Assembly (NCBI RefSeq): GCF_002355335.1
Contig: NZ_AP014946.1
Location: forward strand, 759,501 to 823,500
Length of the DNA stretch: 64,000 nucleotides
Direction: 5' to 3'
DNA from: Variibacter gotjawalensis
Lineage (GTDB): Bacteria > Pseudomonadota > Alphaproteobacteria > Rhizobiales > Xanthobacteraceae
A model generated the notes under the pieces. The model ran no database searches. It was given only the letters and a program-made list of their open reading frames with translations, and was not told the DNA's origin. Below, in pieces: positions 21,707 through 30,786 of the stretch. The position numbers and the translations under genes are program-made. How positions within the stretch are numbered: the first letter of the stretch is position 1; each line of letters starts with the position of its first letter.

Positions 21707-21743
21707 AACAAAAAACCCGCCGCAATCGCTCGCAGCGGGTTTC
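21707..21743 (-). terminator. rho-independent terminator downstream of rho
   Basis: Read on the minus strand, AAACCCGC pairs with GCGGGTTT around a 14-nt loop and runs into a T-stretch. It lies about 20 nt after the rho stop codon. Confidence 0.85.
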
Positions 21744-21763
21744 CTCTCGGCAAAGCCGAAACG

Positions 21764-23029
21764 TTACGTATTCATCGAGCCGAAGAACTCGTCGTTCGAC
21801 TTCGTGTTGCGCAGTTTGTCGAGCAGGAAGTCGATCGCGTCCATCGTCCCCATCGGATTGAGGATGCGGCGCAGAACATACATCTTCTTGAGCGTGTCCT
21901 TCTCGGTGAGCAGCTCTTCCTTACGCGTACCCGAACGCGTGATGTCGATCGCCGGGAATGTGCGCTTGTCCGCAACCTTACGATCGAGGATGAGCTCGGA
22001 GTTACCCGTGCCCTTGAACTCTTCGAAGATGACTTCGTCCATGCGGCTGCCGGTATCGATCAGCGCCGTCGCGATGATCGTGAGCGAGCCACCTTCCTCG
22101 ATGTTACGCGCGGCACCGAAGAAGCGCTTCGGGCGCTGCAGAGCATTCGCGTCGACACCGCCGGTCAGCACCTTGCCCGATGACGGCACGACCGTGTTGT
22201 AAGCGCGGCCGAGGCGGGTGATCGAGTCGAGCAGGATGACGACGTCGCGGCCGTGTTCGACCAGGCGCTTCGCCTTCTCGATCACCATTTCGGCGACCTG
22301 AACGTGACGCGTTGCCGGCTCGTCGAAGGTCGATGAAATGACTTCGCCCTTCACGGAGCGCTGCATGTCGGTGACTTCTTCCGGGCGCTCGTCGATCAGC
22401 AGAACGATGAGGTAGCACTCGGGGTGATTCGCCGCGATCGCGTGGGCGATATTCTGCAACAGAACCGTCTTACCAGTACGCGGCGGCGCGACGACGAGCG
22501 CGCGCTGGCCTTTACCGATCGGGGCGACGATATCGATGACGCGCGCCGAGTAATCCTTCTTGGTCGGATCCTCGTGCTCCATCTTGAGCCGCTCGTCGGG
22601 GTAGAGCGGCGTCAGGTTATCGAAGTTGATCTTGTGACGCGCCTTGTCCGGGTCTTCGAAATTGATCGTATTGACCTTGAGCAGGGCGAAGTATCGTTCG
22701 CCTTCCTTCGGGGAGCGGATATCGCCCTCGATGGTGTCGCCGGTGCGCAGGCCAAAGCGGCGGATCTGCGAGGGCGAAACGTAAATGTCGTCCGGGCCGG
22801 CGAGGTAATTCGCTTCCGGGGAGCGCAAAAAGCCGAAGCCGTCGGACAGAACTTCAACGACGCCTTCGCCGATGATGTTTACTTCTTTGGCGGCGAGTTG
22901 CTTGAGGATCGCGAACATCAGCTCCTGTTTGCGGAGCGTCGAGCCATTCTCGACTTCATGTTCGTCGGCGAACGCCAGCAGCTCTTGCGGCGTCTTCGCC
23001 TTCAGGTCTTGTAACTTCATTTCCCGCAT
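21764..23029 (-). CDS. rho: transcription termination factor Rho
   Basis: 421 aa, a standard size. An N-terminal Rho-N helical region ([14 protein letters not shown]) is followed by the cold-shock-like RNA-binding domain ([15 protein letters not shown]). The ATPase domain has Walker [13 protein letters not shown] and Walker B region [26 protein letters not shown] belongs to the R-loop region. The hexameric helicase terminates transcription. ATG 23029 has AAGGA upstream; a second ATG nine bases later is possible. A 218-nt leader separates it from hemJ. Confidence 0.98.
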   Translation of the reverse strand: MREMKLQDLKAKTPQELLAFADEHEVENGSTLRKQELMFAILKQLAAKEVNIIGEGVVEVLSDGFGFLRSPEANYLAGPDDIYVSPSQIRRFGLRTGDTIEGDIRSPKEGERYFALLKVNTINFEDPDKARHKINFDNLTPLYPDERLKMEHEDPTKKDYSARVIDIVAPIGKGQRALVVAPPRTGKTVLLQNIAHAIAANHPECYLIVLLIDERPEEVTDMQRSVKGEVISSTFDEPATRHVQVAEMVIEKAKRLVEHGRDVVILLDSITRLGRAYNTVVPSSGKVLTGGVDANALQRPKRFFGAARNIEEGGSLTIIATALIDTGSRMDEVIFEEFKGTGNSELILDRKVADKRTFPAIDITRSGTRKEELLTEKDTLKKMYVLRRILNPMGTMDAIDFLLDKLRNTKSNDEFFGSMNT

Positions 23030-23247
23030 GCGGGTGGTCCTTGGAAATTCTCCGCCGGCTCGAAATAGCGGGCGGTCATAAGGGGGAGGGAGAGATCGCA
23101 GGTCTTGAGGTATCGGAACGAAATGTTCTGGAAACCCGACGATTCGGCCGGTCCGCTATCGGCGGAACCGAGACGCGAAAGCATCCGCCTGCGTTCGGAG
23201 GGATGAGCCAACATAGGCCGTTGCCTTCGTCTTAGCAAGTGGCCCAA

Positions 23248-23673
23248 TCAAAACGGCTTAACGATGACCATCACGACAATGATGATCATGAGGAGGGTCG
23301 GCACCTCGTTCATGATGCGCCAATGGCGCGCCGTTTTCGTGTTGCGGTCCTCCGCGAAGGCCCTGACCGCGGCCGAGAAATAGCCGTGCAGGCCGGACAG
23401 CAGAAACACGCAAGCGAATTTGACGTGAAACCAGCCCGATTTGAGGAAGCCGCCGTCATAAGCGAGCCAAAGTCCGACCACCCAGGTGATCGCCATCGCC
23501 GGGTTGATGATGAACTTGAGCAGCCGCCGCTCCATCACCTTGAACGTTTCGGACTTGTCCGAACCCACCGCCGCGTCGGCGTGGTAAACGAACAGGCGCG
23601 GCAGGTAGAGCATGCCGGCCATCCAGGCGATGACCGCGATCACGTGGAGCGCCTTGAGCCAGAGGTACAACAT
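23248..23673 (-). CDS. hemJ: protoporphyrinogen oxidase HemJ
   Basis: 141 aa inner-membrane protein with four hydrophobic helices. It opens LYLWLKALHVIAVIAWMAG and has LPRLFVYHAD, placing the conserved His residues near 10 and 30. LLSGLHGYFSA is another family block. HemJ converts protoporphyrinogen IX to protoporphyrin IX in bacteria lacking HemY/HemG. Its start is one base after the hemE stop, so the two heme genes are co-transcribed. Confidence 0.92.
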   Translation of the reverse strand: MLYLWLKALHVIAVIAWMAGMLYLPRLFVYHADAAVGSDKSETFKVMERRLLKFIINPAMAITWVVGLWLAYDGGFLKSGWFHVKFACVFLLSGLHGYFSAAVRAFAEDRNTKTARHWRIMNEVPTLLMIIIVVMVIVKPF

Positions 23674-23674
23674 C

Positions 23675-24706
23675 TCAGGCTCCCCGCACCCGCCGGATCA
23701 TCTGCTCGACATGCGCAATCGGCGTCTCCGGCGTTATGCCGTGGCCGAGATTGAAAATATGCGGTCTGCCCGCAAAGGCTTCGAGCACATCGTCGACCGC
23801 CTGATCGAGCGCGCGGCCGCCGGCGATCAACACCAACGGGTCGAGATTGCCTTGCACGGCCTGCGGAGCCGGCACCATGCGGTTTGCCGCCTTCGCATCG
23901 ATCATCCAGTCGAGACCGATGCCGTTGACGCCAGTGAGCTTCGCATAGGCCTCTAGGTTCGTCCCGGCATCACGCGGAAACCCGATGATCTTTGCCTCCG
24001 GCACGGCTTCCCGCACGAGCCGAACGATCGCAGCGGTCGGCTCGACGCTCCAGCGCTGAAATTCGCGGGGCGACAACACGCCGGCCCAGGTATCGAAAAT
24101 CTGCACGGCGTGAACGCCGGCCTTGAGTTGGCCGATCAGATATCCCGCCGAAGCCTGCACAAGCGTTTCCATCAGCCGCGCGAACGCTTCCGGCTCGCGA
24201 TAGGCCATCAGTCGCGCCGGCGCCTGGTCGGGCGTTCCGCGACCCGCGATCATGTAGGTCGCCACTGTCCAGGGCGCTCCGCAGAACCCGAGGAAGGTCA
24301 CATGCGGCGGCAGCTCTTTGCGGACCAGCCGGATCGTTTCGAACACCGGCTCGAGCTTGCCCATGTCGGCTTCACGCTGAACACCATCGAGCTTCGCGGC
24401 ATCGTCCAGCGGATCGAGACGGGGACCTTCGCCGGCCTCGAACGTCACCGAGCGTCCGAGCGCATGCGGGATGACCAAAATATCCGAGAACAAAATCGCT
24501 GCGTCGAAGTTGAACCGTCTGATCGGCTGCAACGTCACTTCGGCTGCGTAGGCCGGCGTGAAGCAGAGATCGAGAAATCCGCCCGCCTTGGCGCGCAGCT
24601 CTCGGTACTCGGGAAGATACCGGCCAGCTTGCCGCATCATCCAGATCGGAGGACGCGACAGCGTTTTTCCGCTGAGCACCTCAAGCACACCGAGTTGTCC
24701 GCTCAC
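23675..24706 (-). CDS. hemE: uroporphyrinogen decarboxylase
   Basis: 343 aa. [20 protein letters not shown] contains the Arg-rich UroD signature. [13 protein letters not shown] holds the catalytic Asp, and [13 protein letters not shown] is the second signature. The start is a GTG with GAGAGGG immediately upstream. It decarboxylates the four acetate side chains of uroporphyrinogen III. It is the gene that borders the replication origin in Caulobacter, and here too it borders an AT-rich intergenic region. Confidence 0.97.
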   Translation of the reverse strand: MSGQLGVLEVLSGKTLSRPPIWMMRQAGRYLPEYRELRAKAGGFLDLCFTPAYAAEVTLQPIRRFNFDAAILFSDILVIPHALGRSVTFEAGEGPRLDPLDDAAKLDGVQREADMGKLEPVFETIRLVRKELPPHVTFLGFCGAPWTVATYMIAGRGTPDQAPARLMAYREPEAFARLMETLVQASAGYLIGQLKAGVHAVQIFDTWAGVLSPREFQRWSVEPTAAIVRLVREAVPEAKIIGFPRDAGTNLEAYAKLTGVNGIGLDWMIDAKAANRMVPAPQAVQGNLDPLVLIAGGRALDQAVDDVLEAFAGRPHIFNLGHGITPETPIAHVEQMIRRVRGA

Positions 24707-24724
24707 ACACCCTCTCTATAACAC

Positions 24725-24739
24725 TTAAGAGATTCTTAA
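24725..24739. promoter_or_regulatory. CtrA-type binding box TTAA-N7-TTAA
   Basis: TTAAGAGATTCTTAA matches the CtrA consensus exactly, with 7-nt spacing, 19 bases upstream of the hemE GTG. A third TTAA follows at 24743. In Caulobacter, CtrA bound at such sites in the origin represses replication. Confidence 0.6.
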
Positions 24740-24757
24740 AGTTTAAGACTCTTTGAC

Positions 24758-24775
24758 GGTTGATTAGACTCAACC
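24758..24775. promoter_or_regulatory. 18-bp inverted repeat, possible operator or origin element
   Basis: GGTTGA-TTAGAC-TCAACC is a perfect 6-bp inverted repeat with a 6-nt spacer inside the AT-rich part of the hemE-ppsR gap. Confidence 0.4.
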
Positions 24776-25072
24776 TTTGCCCTTCAACGGCCTGACCACA
24801 GCCGGGCAGGTTATCCTCGTAGTCCAAATTCAGTTCTTCGCCGTTCGCTGCCGTCGGAAAACCGAAGCGACAGAGCATGTTGCAGTCAAACGGCGGAAAA
24901 CTGTGCCCGACTTATCCCCTGCCTCTCCGAATTCCACAAGCCGAGCTTCACGCGGCCTCCCGCTGAAGAACTTTTGCATTCTGTCCCCACTGACACGACC
25001 AGGTCGCTTGCCATGGGGCCGCCGGCGTGGCCTTCTCCCGTCTCGTCCACAGCCCATACAGACAGCGACTTT

Positions 25073-25918
25073 ATGACCGAACGGAACGGCAGCTTCTTTC
25101 ACCTGCATCTCGTTTCGGACTCGACCGGTGAAACGCTGATCACGGTCGCCCGCGCGGCCACCGCCCAGTACGACAGCGTCTCCGCAATCGAGCACGTTTA
25201 CCCGCTGGTGCGGACGCAAAAGCAGCTCGAACGTGTCTTGGTCGAGATCGAGGAATCGCCCGGCATCGTCCTCTACACATTGCTCGAAGGCCCGCTCACG
25301 GTGCGCCTCGAAGCCAAGTGTCAGGAATTCGGCGTGCCCTGCATGTCGATCCTCGGGCCGGTGCTTCGCCTGCTACAGTCTTATCTCGGCGCCGAATCGA
25401 ACCCGCGCGTCGGCGCGCAGCATGAACTCAACGCCGAATATTTCCGGCGCATCGATGCGTTGAACTTCACGATGCTGCATGATGACGGCCAGAATACGGA
25501 CGAGTTCGAGGACGCTGATGTCGTCTTGCTCGGCATCTCCCGCACGTCGAAAACGCCGACTTCGATCTATCTCGCCAACCGGGGCGTGAAGACTGGAAAT
25601 TACCCGCTCGTGCCTGGTGTGCCGCTGCCGTCACATCTCGAGCGATTGCAGAAACCCCTGGTAGTCGGGCTTTTCGCGAGCCCCGAGCGCATCGTGCAGA
25701 TCCGTCAGAACCGCTTGCTTGGGCTGCGCGCCGACCGCACCGACGATTCCTACATCGATCGCCACGCGGTTGCCGAAGAGATCGCGTTCTCGCGAAAACT
25801 ATTTGTGCGCAACAATTGGCCGATCATCGATGTGACTCGCCGTTCGATCGAGGAGACTGCCGCTGCGGTCCTCGCGTTGCTCGCGGAACGCCGCCGGCAT
25901 CCGGAGCAAACCTCGTGA
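25073..25918 (+). CDS. ppsR: pyruvate, phosphate dikinase regulatory protein-type kinase/pyrophosphorylase (DUF299)
   Basis: 281 aa from ATG 25073, giving the usual start [14 protein letters not shown] with the DSTGET motif. An upstream extension in frame is not supported. [20 protein letters not shown] is the P-loop-like nucleotide-binding block, with YPLVPG after it. The family phosphorylates PPDK or PEP synthase using ADP and removes the phosphate with Pi. Its stop overlaps the GTG start of maf. It is the first gene to the right of the putative origin. Confidence 0.93.
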   Translation: MTERNGSFFHLHLVSDSTGETLITVARAATAQYDSVSAIEHVYPLVRTQKQLERVLVEIEESPGIVLYTLLEGPLTVRLEAKCQEFGVPCMSILGPVLRLLQSYLGAESNPRVGAQHELNAEYFRRIDALNFTMLHDDGQNTDEFEDADVVLLGISRTSKTPTSIYLANRGVKTGNYPLVPGVPLPSHLERLQKPLVVGLFASPERIVQIRQNRLLGLRADRTDDSYIDRHAVAEEIAFSRKLFVRNNWPIIDVTRRSIEETAAAVLALLAERRRHPEQTS

Positions 25919-26523
25919 GTTTGTGGCGGCTGCCCGAACCGCTCATCCTCGCCTCCGGCAGCAGCGTGCGGCGACAGTTGCTCACGAACGCCGGCATTCC
26001 GGTCGATGTGCATCCGGCAAACATCGACGAGCGTGCGATCGAAAAATCCGCGAGCGATTTGTCGCCGCCCCAACTCGCCGCCCGGCTCGCACACGCAAAG
26101 GGCGAGCATGTTGCGCAGCAATTTCCATCGCGAGTTGTACTCGCCGCCGATCAAACGATGGCCTGCGGCGATCGCGTCTATCACAAGCCGACCGACCTTG
26201 CCGCGGCGCACGCCCAAATTACCTCGCTGCTCGGCCGCACCCACGAACTCCACGCCGCGATCGCGCTCTTCGCAAACGGCCGCTGCGTGTTCGAGGGCTG
26301 CGAAACTGCCCGGCTGACGATGCGCGATGCGACGCCGGATTTCGTCGGGCGCTATCTCGATCTCGCCGGCGAGAAAGTCTTCACCAGCGTCGGCGGGTAT
26401 CAGCTCGAGGGAATCGGGGTTCAGCTCTTCGAGAAGATCGAAGGCGATTACTTCACCATCCTAGGCCTTCCGCTGCTTCCGCTGCTGAAATTCCTTCAAT
26501 CGAAGCAGTATGTTGTGGCATAA
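25915..26523 (+). CDS. maf: Maf family nucleoside triphosphate pyrophosphatase
   Basis: 202 aa from a GTG that overlaps the ppsR stop as GTGA; reading further upstream would overlap ppsR by 100 nt. [14 protein letters not shown] is the Maf N-terminal signature, VVLAADQTM holds the metal-binding Asp, and [20 protein letters not shown] is the C-terminal signature. Maf proteins hydrolyse non-canonical or damaged nucleotides. coaE follows after only six bases. Confidence 0.93.
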   Translation: MSLWRLPEPLILASGSSVRRQLLTNAGIPVDVHPANIDERAIEKSASDLSPPQLAARLAHAKGEHVAQQFPSRVVLAADQTMACGDRVYHKPTDLAAAHAQITSLLGRTHELHAAIALFANGRCVFEGCETARLTMRDATPDFVGRYLDLAGEKVFTSVGGYQLEGIGVQLFEKIEGDYFTILGLPLLPLLKFLQSKQYVVA

Positions 26524-26529
26524 CGCGGC

Positions 26530-27138
26530 ATGCTGATCCTTGGCCTCACGGGTTCGATCGGAATGGGCAAGTCGGCCACCGCGAAGATGTTCGTGGAGGC
26601 GGGGGTGCCGGTGAACGACGCCGATGCGGTCGTCCACCGCCTCTATGCTGGCGAGGCCGTTCCGGCCGTCGAGGCCGCCTTTCCGGGCGTTTGCGTCGAC
26701 GGCAAAATCGACCGCGAGCGCCTCGCTAAGAAGGTGCTCGGCGACGCCGCGGCGCTTAAAAAACTGGAATCGATCGTTCATCCGATGGTCGGCGCCGCCG
26801 AACGCCGGTTTCTTGCCGAGGCCGCGAAGTCAGGCTCCCGCACGGTGGTGCTCGATATTCCGCTGCTGTTCGAGAACAACGGCGAGCACCGCGTCGACGC
26901 GGTCGTCGTCGTCTCGGCCCCGGCCGATGTGCAGCGCGAGAGGGTTCTCGCCCGCCCGAACATGACACCGGAGAAGTTCGCCGCGATCCTGGCAAAACAG
27001 ACACCGGACGCAGAAAAGCGCCGCCGCGCGCATTTCGTGGTGGATACATCCCGCGGCTTCGATTCCGCTCGGGCCCAGGTTCGTGCGATTCTCCGCGCCG
27101 TAGCGACCATACCTGGTCACCCTACCAGCGACCGCTAG
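26530..27138 (+). CDS. coaE: dephospho-CoA kinase
   Basis: 202 aa P-loop kinase. Walker A is [12 protein letters not shown] at residues 5-16, followed by [14 protein letters not shown] with the catalytic Asp. [22 protein letters not shown] is the Walker-B-like region, and [17 protein letters not shown] is the lid. It performs the last step of CoA synthesis. In many Hyphomicrobiales aroE sits between maf and coaE; here the two are only six bases apart. Confidence 0.95.
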   Translation: MLILGLTGSIGMGKSATAKMFVEAGVPVNDADAVVHRLYAGEAVPAVEAAFPGVCVDGKIDRERLAKKVLGDAAALKKLESIVHPMVGAAERRFLAEAAKSGSRTVVLDIPLLFENNGEHRVDAVVVVSAPADVQRERVLARPNMTPEKFAAILAKQTPDAEKRRRAHFVVDTSRGFDSARAQVRAILRAVATIPGHPTSDR

Positions 27139-27163
27139 TCGCCGAATCGGTTAGAAGACGCGA

Positions 27164-27880
27164 ATGCGTGAGATCGTTCTCGATACGGAAACAACGGGCC
27201 TGAGCCCGGCCGAAGGCCATCGCGTGGTCGAGATCGGCGGCGTCGAGCTCGTCAATCGCTTCCCGACCGGCCGCACCGTGCACTTCTATCTCAACCCCGA
27301 TCGCGACATGCCGACCGAGGCATTCGAGGTGCATGGTCTGTCGGCGGAATTCCTTTCCGACAAGCCGCGCTTCCACGAAGTCGCCGACGCCTTCATCGAA
27401 TTCATCGGCGACGCGACGCTCGTCATCCACAACGCGTCGTTCGATCACATGTTTCTCAATGCGGAGCTGGCGAAGATCGGCAAGCCCGCTATCCCGCGCG
27501 ACCGCTTGCTCGACACACTGCTGCTCGCGCGCCGCAAACATCCGAACGGGCCGAACCGGCTCGACGATCTCTGCTCGCGCTACGGCATCGACAATTCGCG
27601 CCGCACCAAGCACGGCGCATTGCTCGATTCGGAAATACTCGCCGAGGTCTATCTCGAACTTATCGGTGCACGGCAGGCACAACTCGGTCTCGGCGAGCAG
27701 GTCGCCGAAATTCGCATCGAGTCGCACATCGCCAATCCGTCGCGCCAGCGGCCGCATCCATTGCCGCCGCGTGTGAGCGAAGCGGAGCTTGCGGCGCATA
27801 TGGCGTTTGTGAGCGAGATGGGCCCAGCCGCCGTGTGGACGGCGTATGTCCCGGCCGAGCAGGTCGCGGCGAGCGCTTAG
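27164..27880 (+). CDS. dnaQ: DNA polymerase III subunit epsilon
   Basis: 238 aa DEDDh exonuclease. MREIVLDTETTGL contains the DxE pair, VIHNASFDHMFLN the second Asp block, and RTKHGALLDSEILAEVY the final His/Asp block. It is the 3'-5' proofreading subunit. The C-terminal 50 residues diverge as usual for alphaproteobacteria. It follows coaE by 25 nt and closes the plus-strand unit. Confidence 0.96.
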   Translation: MREIVLDTETTGLSPAEGHRVVEIGGVELVNRFPTGRTVHFYLNPDRDMPTEAFEVHGLSAEFLSDKPRFHEVADAFIEFIGDATLVIHNASFDHMFLNAELAKIGKPAIPRDRLLDTLLLARRKHPNGPNRLDDLCSRYGIDNSRRTKHGALLDSEILAEVYLELIGARQAQLGLGEQVAEIRIESHIANPSRQRPHPLPPRVSEAELAAHMAFVSEMGPAAVWTAYVPAEQVAASA

Positions 27881-27914
27881 ACTTCGATCCGCAGCATTGC
27901 CCAGCAACGAAGTT

Positions 27915-28031
27915 GTCATCCCGGACGGCAAGCGCTCTGCGCGCAGCCGATCCGGGATCCACGTATCCCTGCATCTGCTGTGGCACATGGATCCCGGCTC
28001 GCGGCTGCTGCGCAGCCTTGGCCGGGATGAC
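27915..28031. repeat. palindromic intergenic repeat (family A, copy 1)
   Basis: It starts GTCATCCCGG and ends CCGGGATGAC. The interior keeps GATCCGGGATCCACGTATCC and ATGGATCCCGGCTCGCG. Related copies occur at 35386, 43176 and 51514. It lies between convergent dnaQ and secB. Confidence 0.9.
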
Positions 28032-28039
28032 ATCCGAAG

Positions 28040-28534
28040 TTAGCTAACCAGCGTACCCGGCTGCTGGCCGCCGCCCTGCATTTCGGCAACCTTCGCGCGA
28101 TAAAGACCGACGAAATCGATCGGGTCGATATAGAGCGGCGGGAAGCCGCCGCTGCGCACCGTCGTCGCAACGATCTCACGGGCGAACGGGAAGAGCAGGC
28201 GCGGGCACTCGATCATCAGGACCGGGTGAATTTCCTGCTGCGGGATGTTCTGCAGGCGGAAGACGCCGCCGTAGGTCAGGTCGAAAGAGAACAGCACCGT
28301 ACCATTCGTCTGCGCCTTGCCCTCGAGCTTGAGCTCGACTTCGTGATCCGGGCCGCCGTCTTCGCTGAGCGGGCGGGCGTTGACGTTGATCTGAATGTTG
28401 ATCTCGGGCTGCGTCTGCGATGGCTGCAACGAATTCGGCGCATTCGGGTTCTCGAACGAGAAGTCCTTGATGTATTGCGTGAGAACGTTGAGCTGCGGGG
28501 GCTGTTGCTGCGCGCCGCCGTTGGTTTCCGCCAT
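28040..28534 (-). CDS. secB: protein-export chaperone SecB
   Basis: 164 aa from ATG 28534 ([11 protein letters not shown]) with AAGGGG seven bases upstream; the longer upstream reading is rejected. [19 protein letters not shown] is the SecB N-terminal block, and [19 protein letters not shown] with [17 protein letters not shown] complete the fold. It holds precursors unfolded for SecA in the cytosol. It is divergent from the Tim44-like gene. Confidence 0.96.
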   Translation of the reverse strand: MAETNGGAQQQPPQLNVLTQYIKDFSFENPNAPNSLQPSQTQPEINIQINVNARPLSEDGGPDHEVELKLEGKAQTNGTVLFSFDLTYGGVFRLQNIPQQEIHPVLMIECPRLLFPFAREIVATTVRSGGFPPLYIDPIDFVGLYRAKVAEMQGGGQQPGTLVS

Positions 28535-28856
28535 GAAAAGCCCCTTGGAGCAATCGTGAAAAGGTGCCGGGTGGCTATCATGGTGCATCAAGCGCCACAA
28601 GGGCTTAGCGGTTGCGGAGCGGGGTCGCGAAATAGTCCCATTATTCCGCCAACTTAAAGCCGCGTGATGCTTCCACTCGGGGGCGCGGCACACTAAGCTT
28701 TCGCCGTTCCGCGCCGGTGGGACATCGGGACGCAGCTTGGACAGGCGAACGCCAAGGCTTAAGTTAGGCTATCGGCGCCGTTTAGCTGACAGTGTCCCGC
28801 CTGCTTGATCGCGCTTCCCGTGCGGTCGCGACTATAAAACGCGCGAAAGAAACAAC
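28535..28856. other. 322-nt divergent intergenic region without recognised gene
   Basis: The gap between secB and the Tim44-like gene must hold both promoters. I see no clear -35/-10 pair, palindrome or small reading frame of protein-like composition. In several rhizobial genomes an fxsA gene sits here; none is present. Confidence 0.5.
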
Positions 28857-29561
28857 GTGTTCGATATCTATACGATCATTTTCCTGGCCCTTGCGGTTTT
28901 CATCTTCTTCCGCCTCCGCAGCGTTCTGGGTCAGCGCAGCGGCAACGAGCCGCGTTACGATCGCGCGCCCGAGCCCGTGCGCCCGCCGCCGCCCGCGGGC
29001 GACAAGGTCGTCCCGTTGCCGACCCGCCCGAACGAGGCGCAGCTCAACCCCGACAATGACGGCGAGCCGGCGCCGAACCGCTGGCAGGGCGTCGCCGAAG
29101 CCGGGACGCCGGTCGCGATCGGCCTCGACGCAATCGCCAAGGACGACCCGACGTTCGACGCCAAGCATTTCGTCACCGGCGCTCGCTCGGCTTACGAGAT
29201 GGTCGTGACGGCCTTCGCCGAGGGCGACCGCCGTACTTTGAAGAATCTCCTCGCCAAAGATGTCTATGACGGCTTCGATGCTGCGATCCGCGATCGCGAG
29301 CAGAAAGGCGAAACAGTCGAGACAAAATTCGTCGGCATCGACAAGGCGGATGTGACCGCTGCCGAAATGAGAGGCCGCACCGCGCAGCTGACGTTGCGTT
29401 TCATCTCGCAGCTGATCTCTGCCACCAAGGACAAGTCGGGCGCCGTCGTGGACGGCTCAGCCGACACGGTCACCGACGTGACGGACGTCTGGACCTTCGC
29501 GCGCGATCTCTCGAGCCGCGATCCGAACTGGAAACTCATCGCTACCGAGGCGGGCGGCTGA
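28857..29561 (+). CDS. Tim44/TimA-domain membrane protein
   Basis: 234 aa from GTG 28857. It has an N-terminal transmembrane helix (YTIIFLALAVFIFFRL), a Pro-rich linker with PPPPAGDKVVPLP, and a C-terminal Tim44-like domain (about 90-234) containing GARSAYEMVVTAFAEGDRRTL and DVWTFARDLSSRDPNWKL. The bacterial family is exported or membrane-associated with unclear function, and is a relative of the mitochondrial import factor. The stop is one base from the mltA TTG start, so the two are translationally close. Confidence 0.9.
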   Translation: MFDIYTIIFLALAVFIFFRLRSVLGQRSGNEPRYDRAPEPVRPPPPAGDKVVPLPTRPNEAQLNPDNDGEPAPNRWQGVAEAGTPVAIGLDAIAKDDPTFDAKHFVTGARSAYEMVVTAFAEGDRRTLKNLLAKDVYDGFDAAIRDREQKGETVETKFVGIDKADVTAAEMRGRTAQLTLRFISQLISATKDKSGAVVDGSADTVTDVTDVWTFARDLSSRDPNWKLIATEAGG

Positions 29562-29562
29562 T

Positions 29563-30786
29563 TTGCGCCTTTGGGCGGCGCTTCTTACTGCAGCGCTGCT
29601 CGCGCCGAACGCGGCAGCCGCCACCGATTGGACTCTGCGCGGCGCATTATTCGTGCCGCTGCAGTGGAGCGAGATCGAAGGCTGGCGCGACGACGATCAC
29701 CTGAAAGCCTACGACACATTTCTCAACAGCTGCCGCCACATGACGCGGCCGGGCGCGAAAATCGCCGCCGACGCCAAGCCTCTCGAAAAACCGCTGGCCC
29801 GCATCTGTCGCCACGCGCTGCGCCACAAAGCGAAGACCGCTACGCGGGCGCGTAAATTTTTCGAGAAAGAATTCCGCCCCGTTCGCATTCGCCGCCTCGG
29901 CGAGCAAGCCGGTTTTCTCACCGGCTATTACGAACCGATCATCGAAGGCTCGCGCACGAAGTCGGATGAATTCCCCGTGCCGGTTTACGGCAGGCCGAAA
30001 GATCTCGTCTCCGCCGTCGAACAGACCGGACCGGATTTTCCGAACCGCGGTGGCGTCCTGCGTATCACCGAGACAGGCGAACGCGTGCCCTACTATGATC
30101 GCGGCGCGATCGAAGATGGCGCGCTGACGGGGAAAAATCTTGAACTCGTCTGGCTGCGCGATCCGGTCGATCTCTTCTTCACGCAGATCCAAGGCTCCGC
30201 GCGTGTCCGCCTGAAGGAGGGCGGCACGATGCGCATCAACTACGCGGCGCATAACGGGCAGCCCTACACGGCGGTCGGCGGTCTGCTCGTGCGCGACGGC
30301 CGCATTCCCCGCGAAGAAATCTCGATGGATCGCATTCGCGCCTGGATGGCGGCGAATCCCGAAGAGGCGAAAGCGCTCCGCCGCGCGAACCGCGCTTATG
30401 TGTTCTTCCGCGTCGTAGACAATCTGCCGGAAGACCAGGAGGCGATTGGCGCGCAGTCGATTCCGCTGGTCGCTGGCCGTTCGCTCGCGGTCGATCGCAA
30501 TCTCCACGTTTACGGCACGCCGTTCTGGATCGACGCGATGCTGCCGCTGACGGCGGAGAAATCGCAGGAGCGTTATCGCCGCTTGATGATCGGGCAGGAC
30601 ACAGGCTCCGCGATTCTCGGCCCCGCGCGCGGCGATCTCTATTTCGGCGCGGGCGATGAGATGGGCCGCGTCGCGGGCCGCATTCGTCATCCGGCCGAGT
30701 GGGTGATGCTGGTGCCGAAATCGCTGCGCCCAAAGACGATTATCCCGGACGTGCCGATGCCGCGCCCGCGGCCCGCCGCGTCATGA
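29563..30786 (+). CDS. mltA: MltA-type membrane-bound lytic murein transglycosylase
   Basis: 407 aa from a TTG directly after the Tim44-like stop. A Sec signal peptide is visible (LWAALLTAALLAPNAAAA). GFLTGYYEPIIEGS is the MltA-domain entry, LVWLRDPVDLFFTQIQGSARVRL the conserved core. The C-terminal 3D domain has GRSLAVDRN, PFWIDA and QDTGSAILGPARGDLYFG with catalytic Asp residues. It cleaves peptidoglycan glycan strands forming anhydromuropeptides. No lipobox Cys is visible, so it may be soluble periplasmic. Confidence 0.93.
   Translation: MRLWAALLTAALLAPNAAAATDWTLRGALFVPLQWSEIEGWRDDDHLKAYDTFLNSCRHMTRPGAKIAADAKPLEKPLARICRHALRHKAKTATRARKFFEKEFRPVRIRRLGEQAGFLTGYYEPIIEGSRTKSDEFPVPVYGRPKDLVSAVEQTGPDFPNRGGVLRITETGERVPYYDRGAIEDGALTGKNLELVWLRDPVDLFFTQIQGSARVRLKEGGTMRINYAAHNGQPYTAVGGLLVRDGRIPREEISMDRIRAWMAANPEEAKALRRANRAYVFFRVVDNLPEDQEAIGAQSIPLVAGRSLAVDRNLHVYGTPFWIDAMLPLTAEKSQERYRRLMIGQDTGSAILGPARGDLYFGAGDEMGRVAGRIRHPAEWVMLVPKSLRPKTIIPDVPMPRPRPAAS

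Larger units (their letters stand above)
24707..25072. other. oriC: putative chromosomal replication origin (hemE-ppsR intergenic region)
   Basis: A 366-nt divergent gap between hemE and ppsR with no credible gene. It has an AT-rich stretch (about 24717-24770) in an otherwise GC-rich chromosome and a perfect CtrA-type box. DnaA-box-like sequences are TTATCCTCG at 24811, TTATCCCCT at 24912 and TCGTCCACA at 25043 (each 7 of 9 to TTATCCACA), plus a Caulobacter W-box-like TCCCCA at 24984. Origins adjacent to hemE are known in Caulobacter. Two parS sites lie 6.6-8.6 kb away. No box is perfect, so this remains a prediction. Confidence 0.65.
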
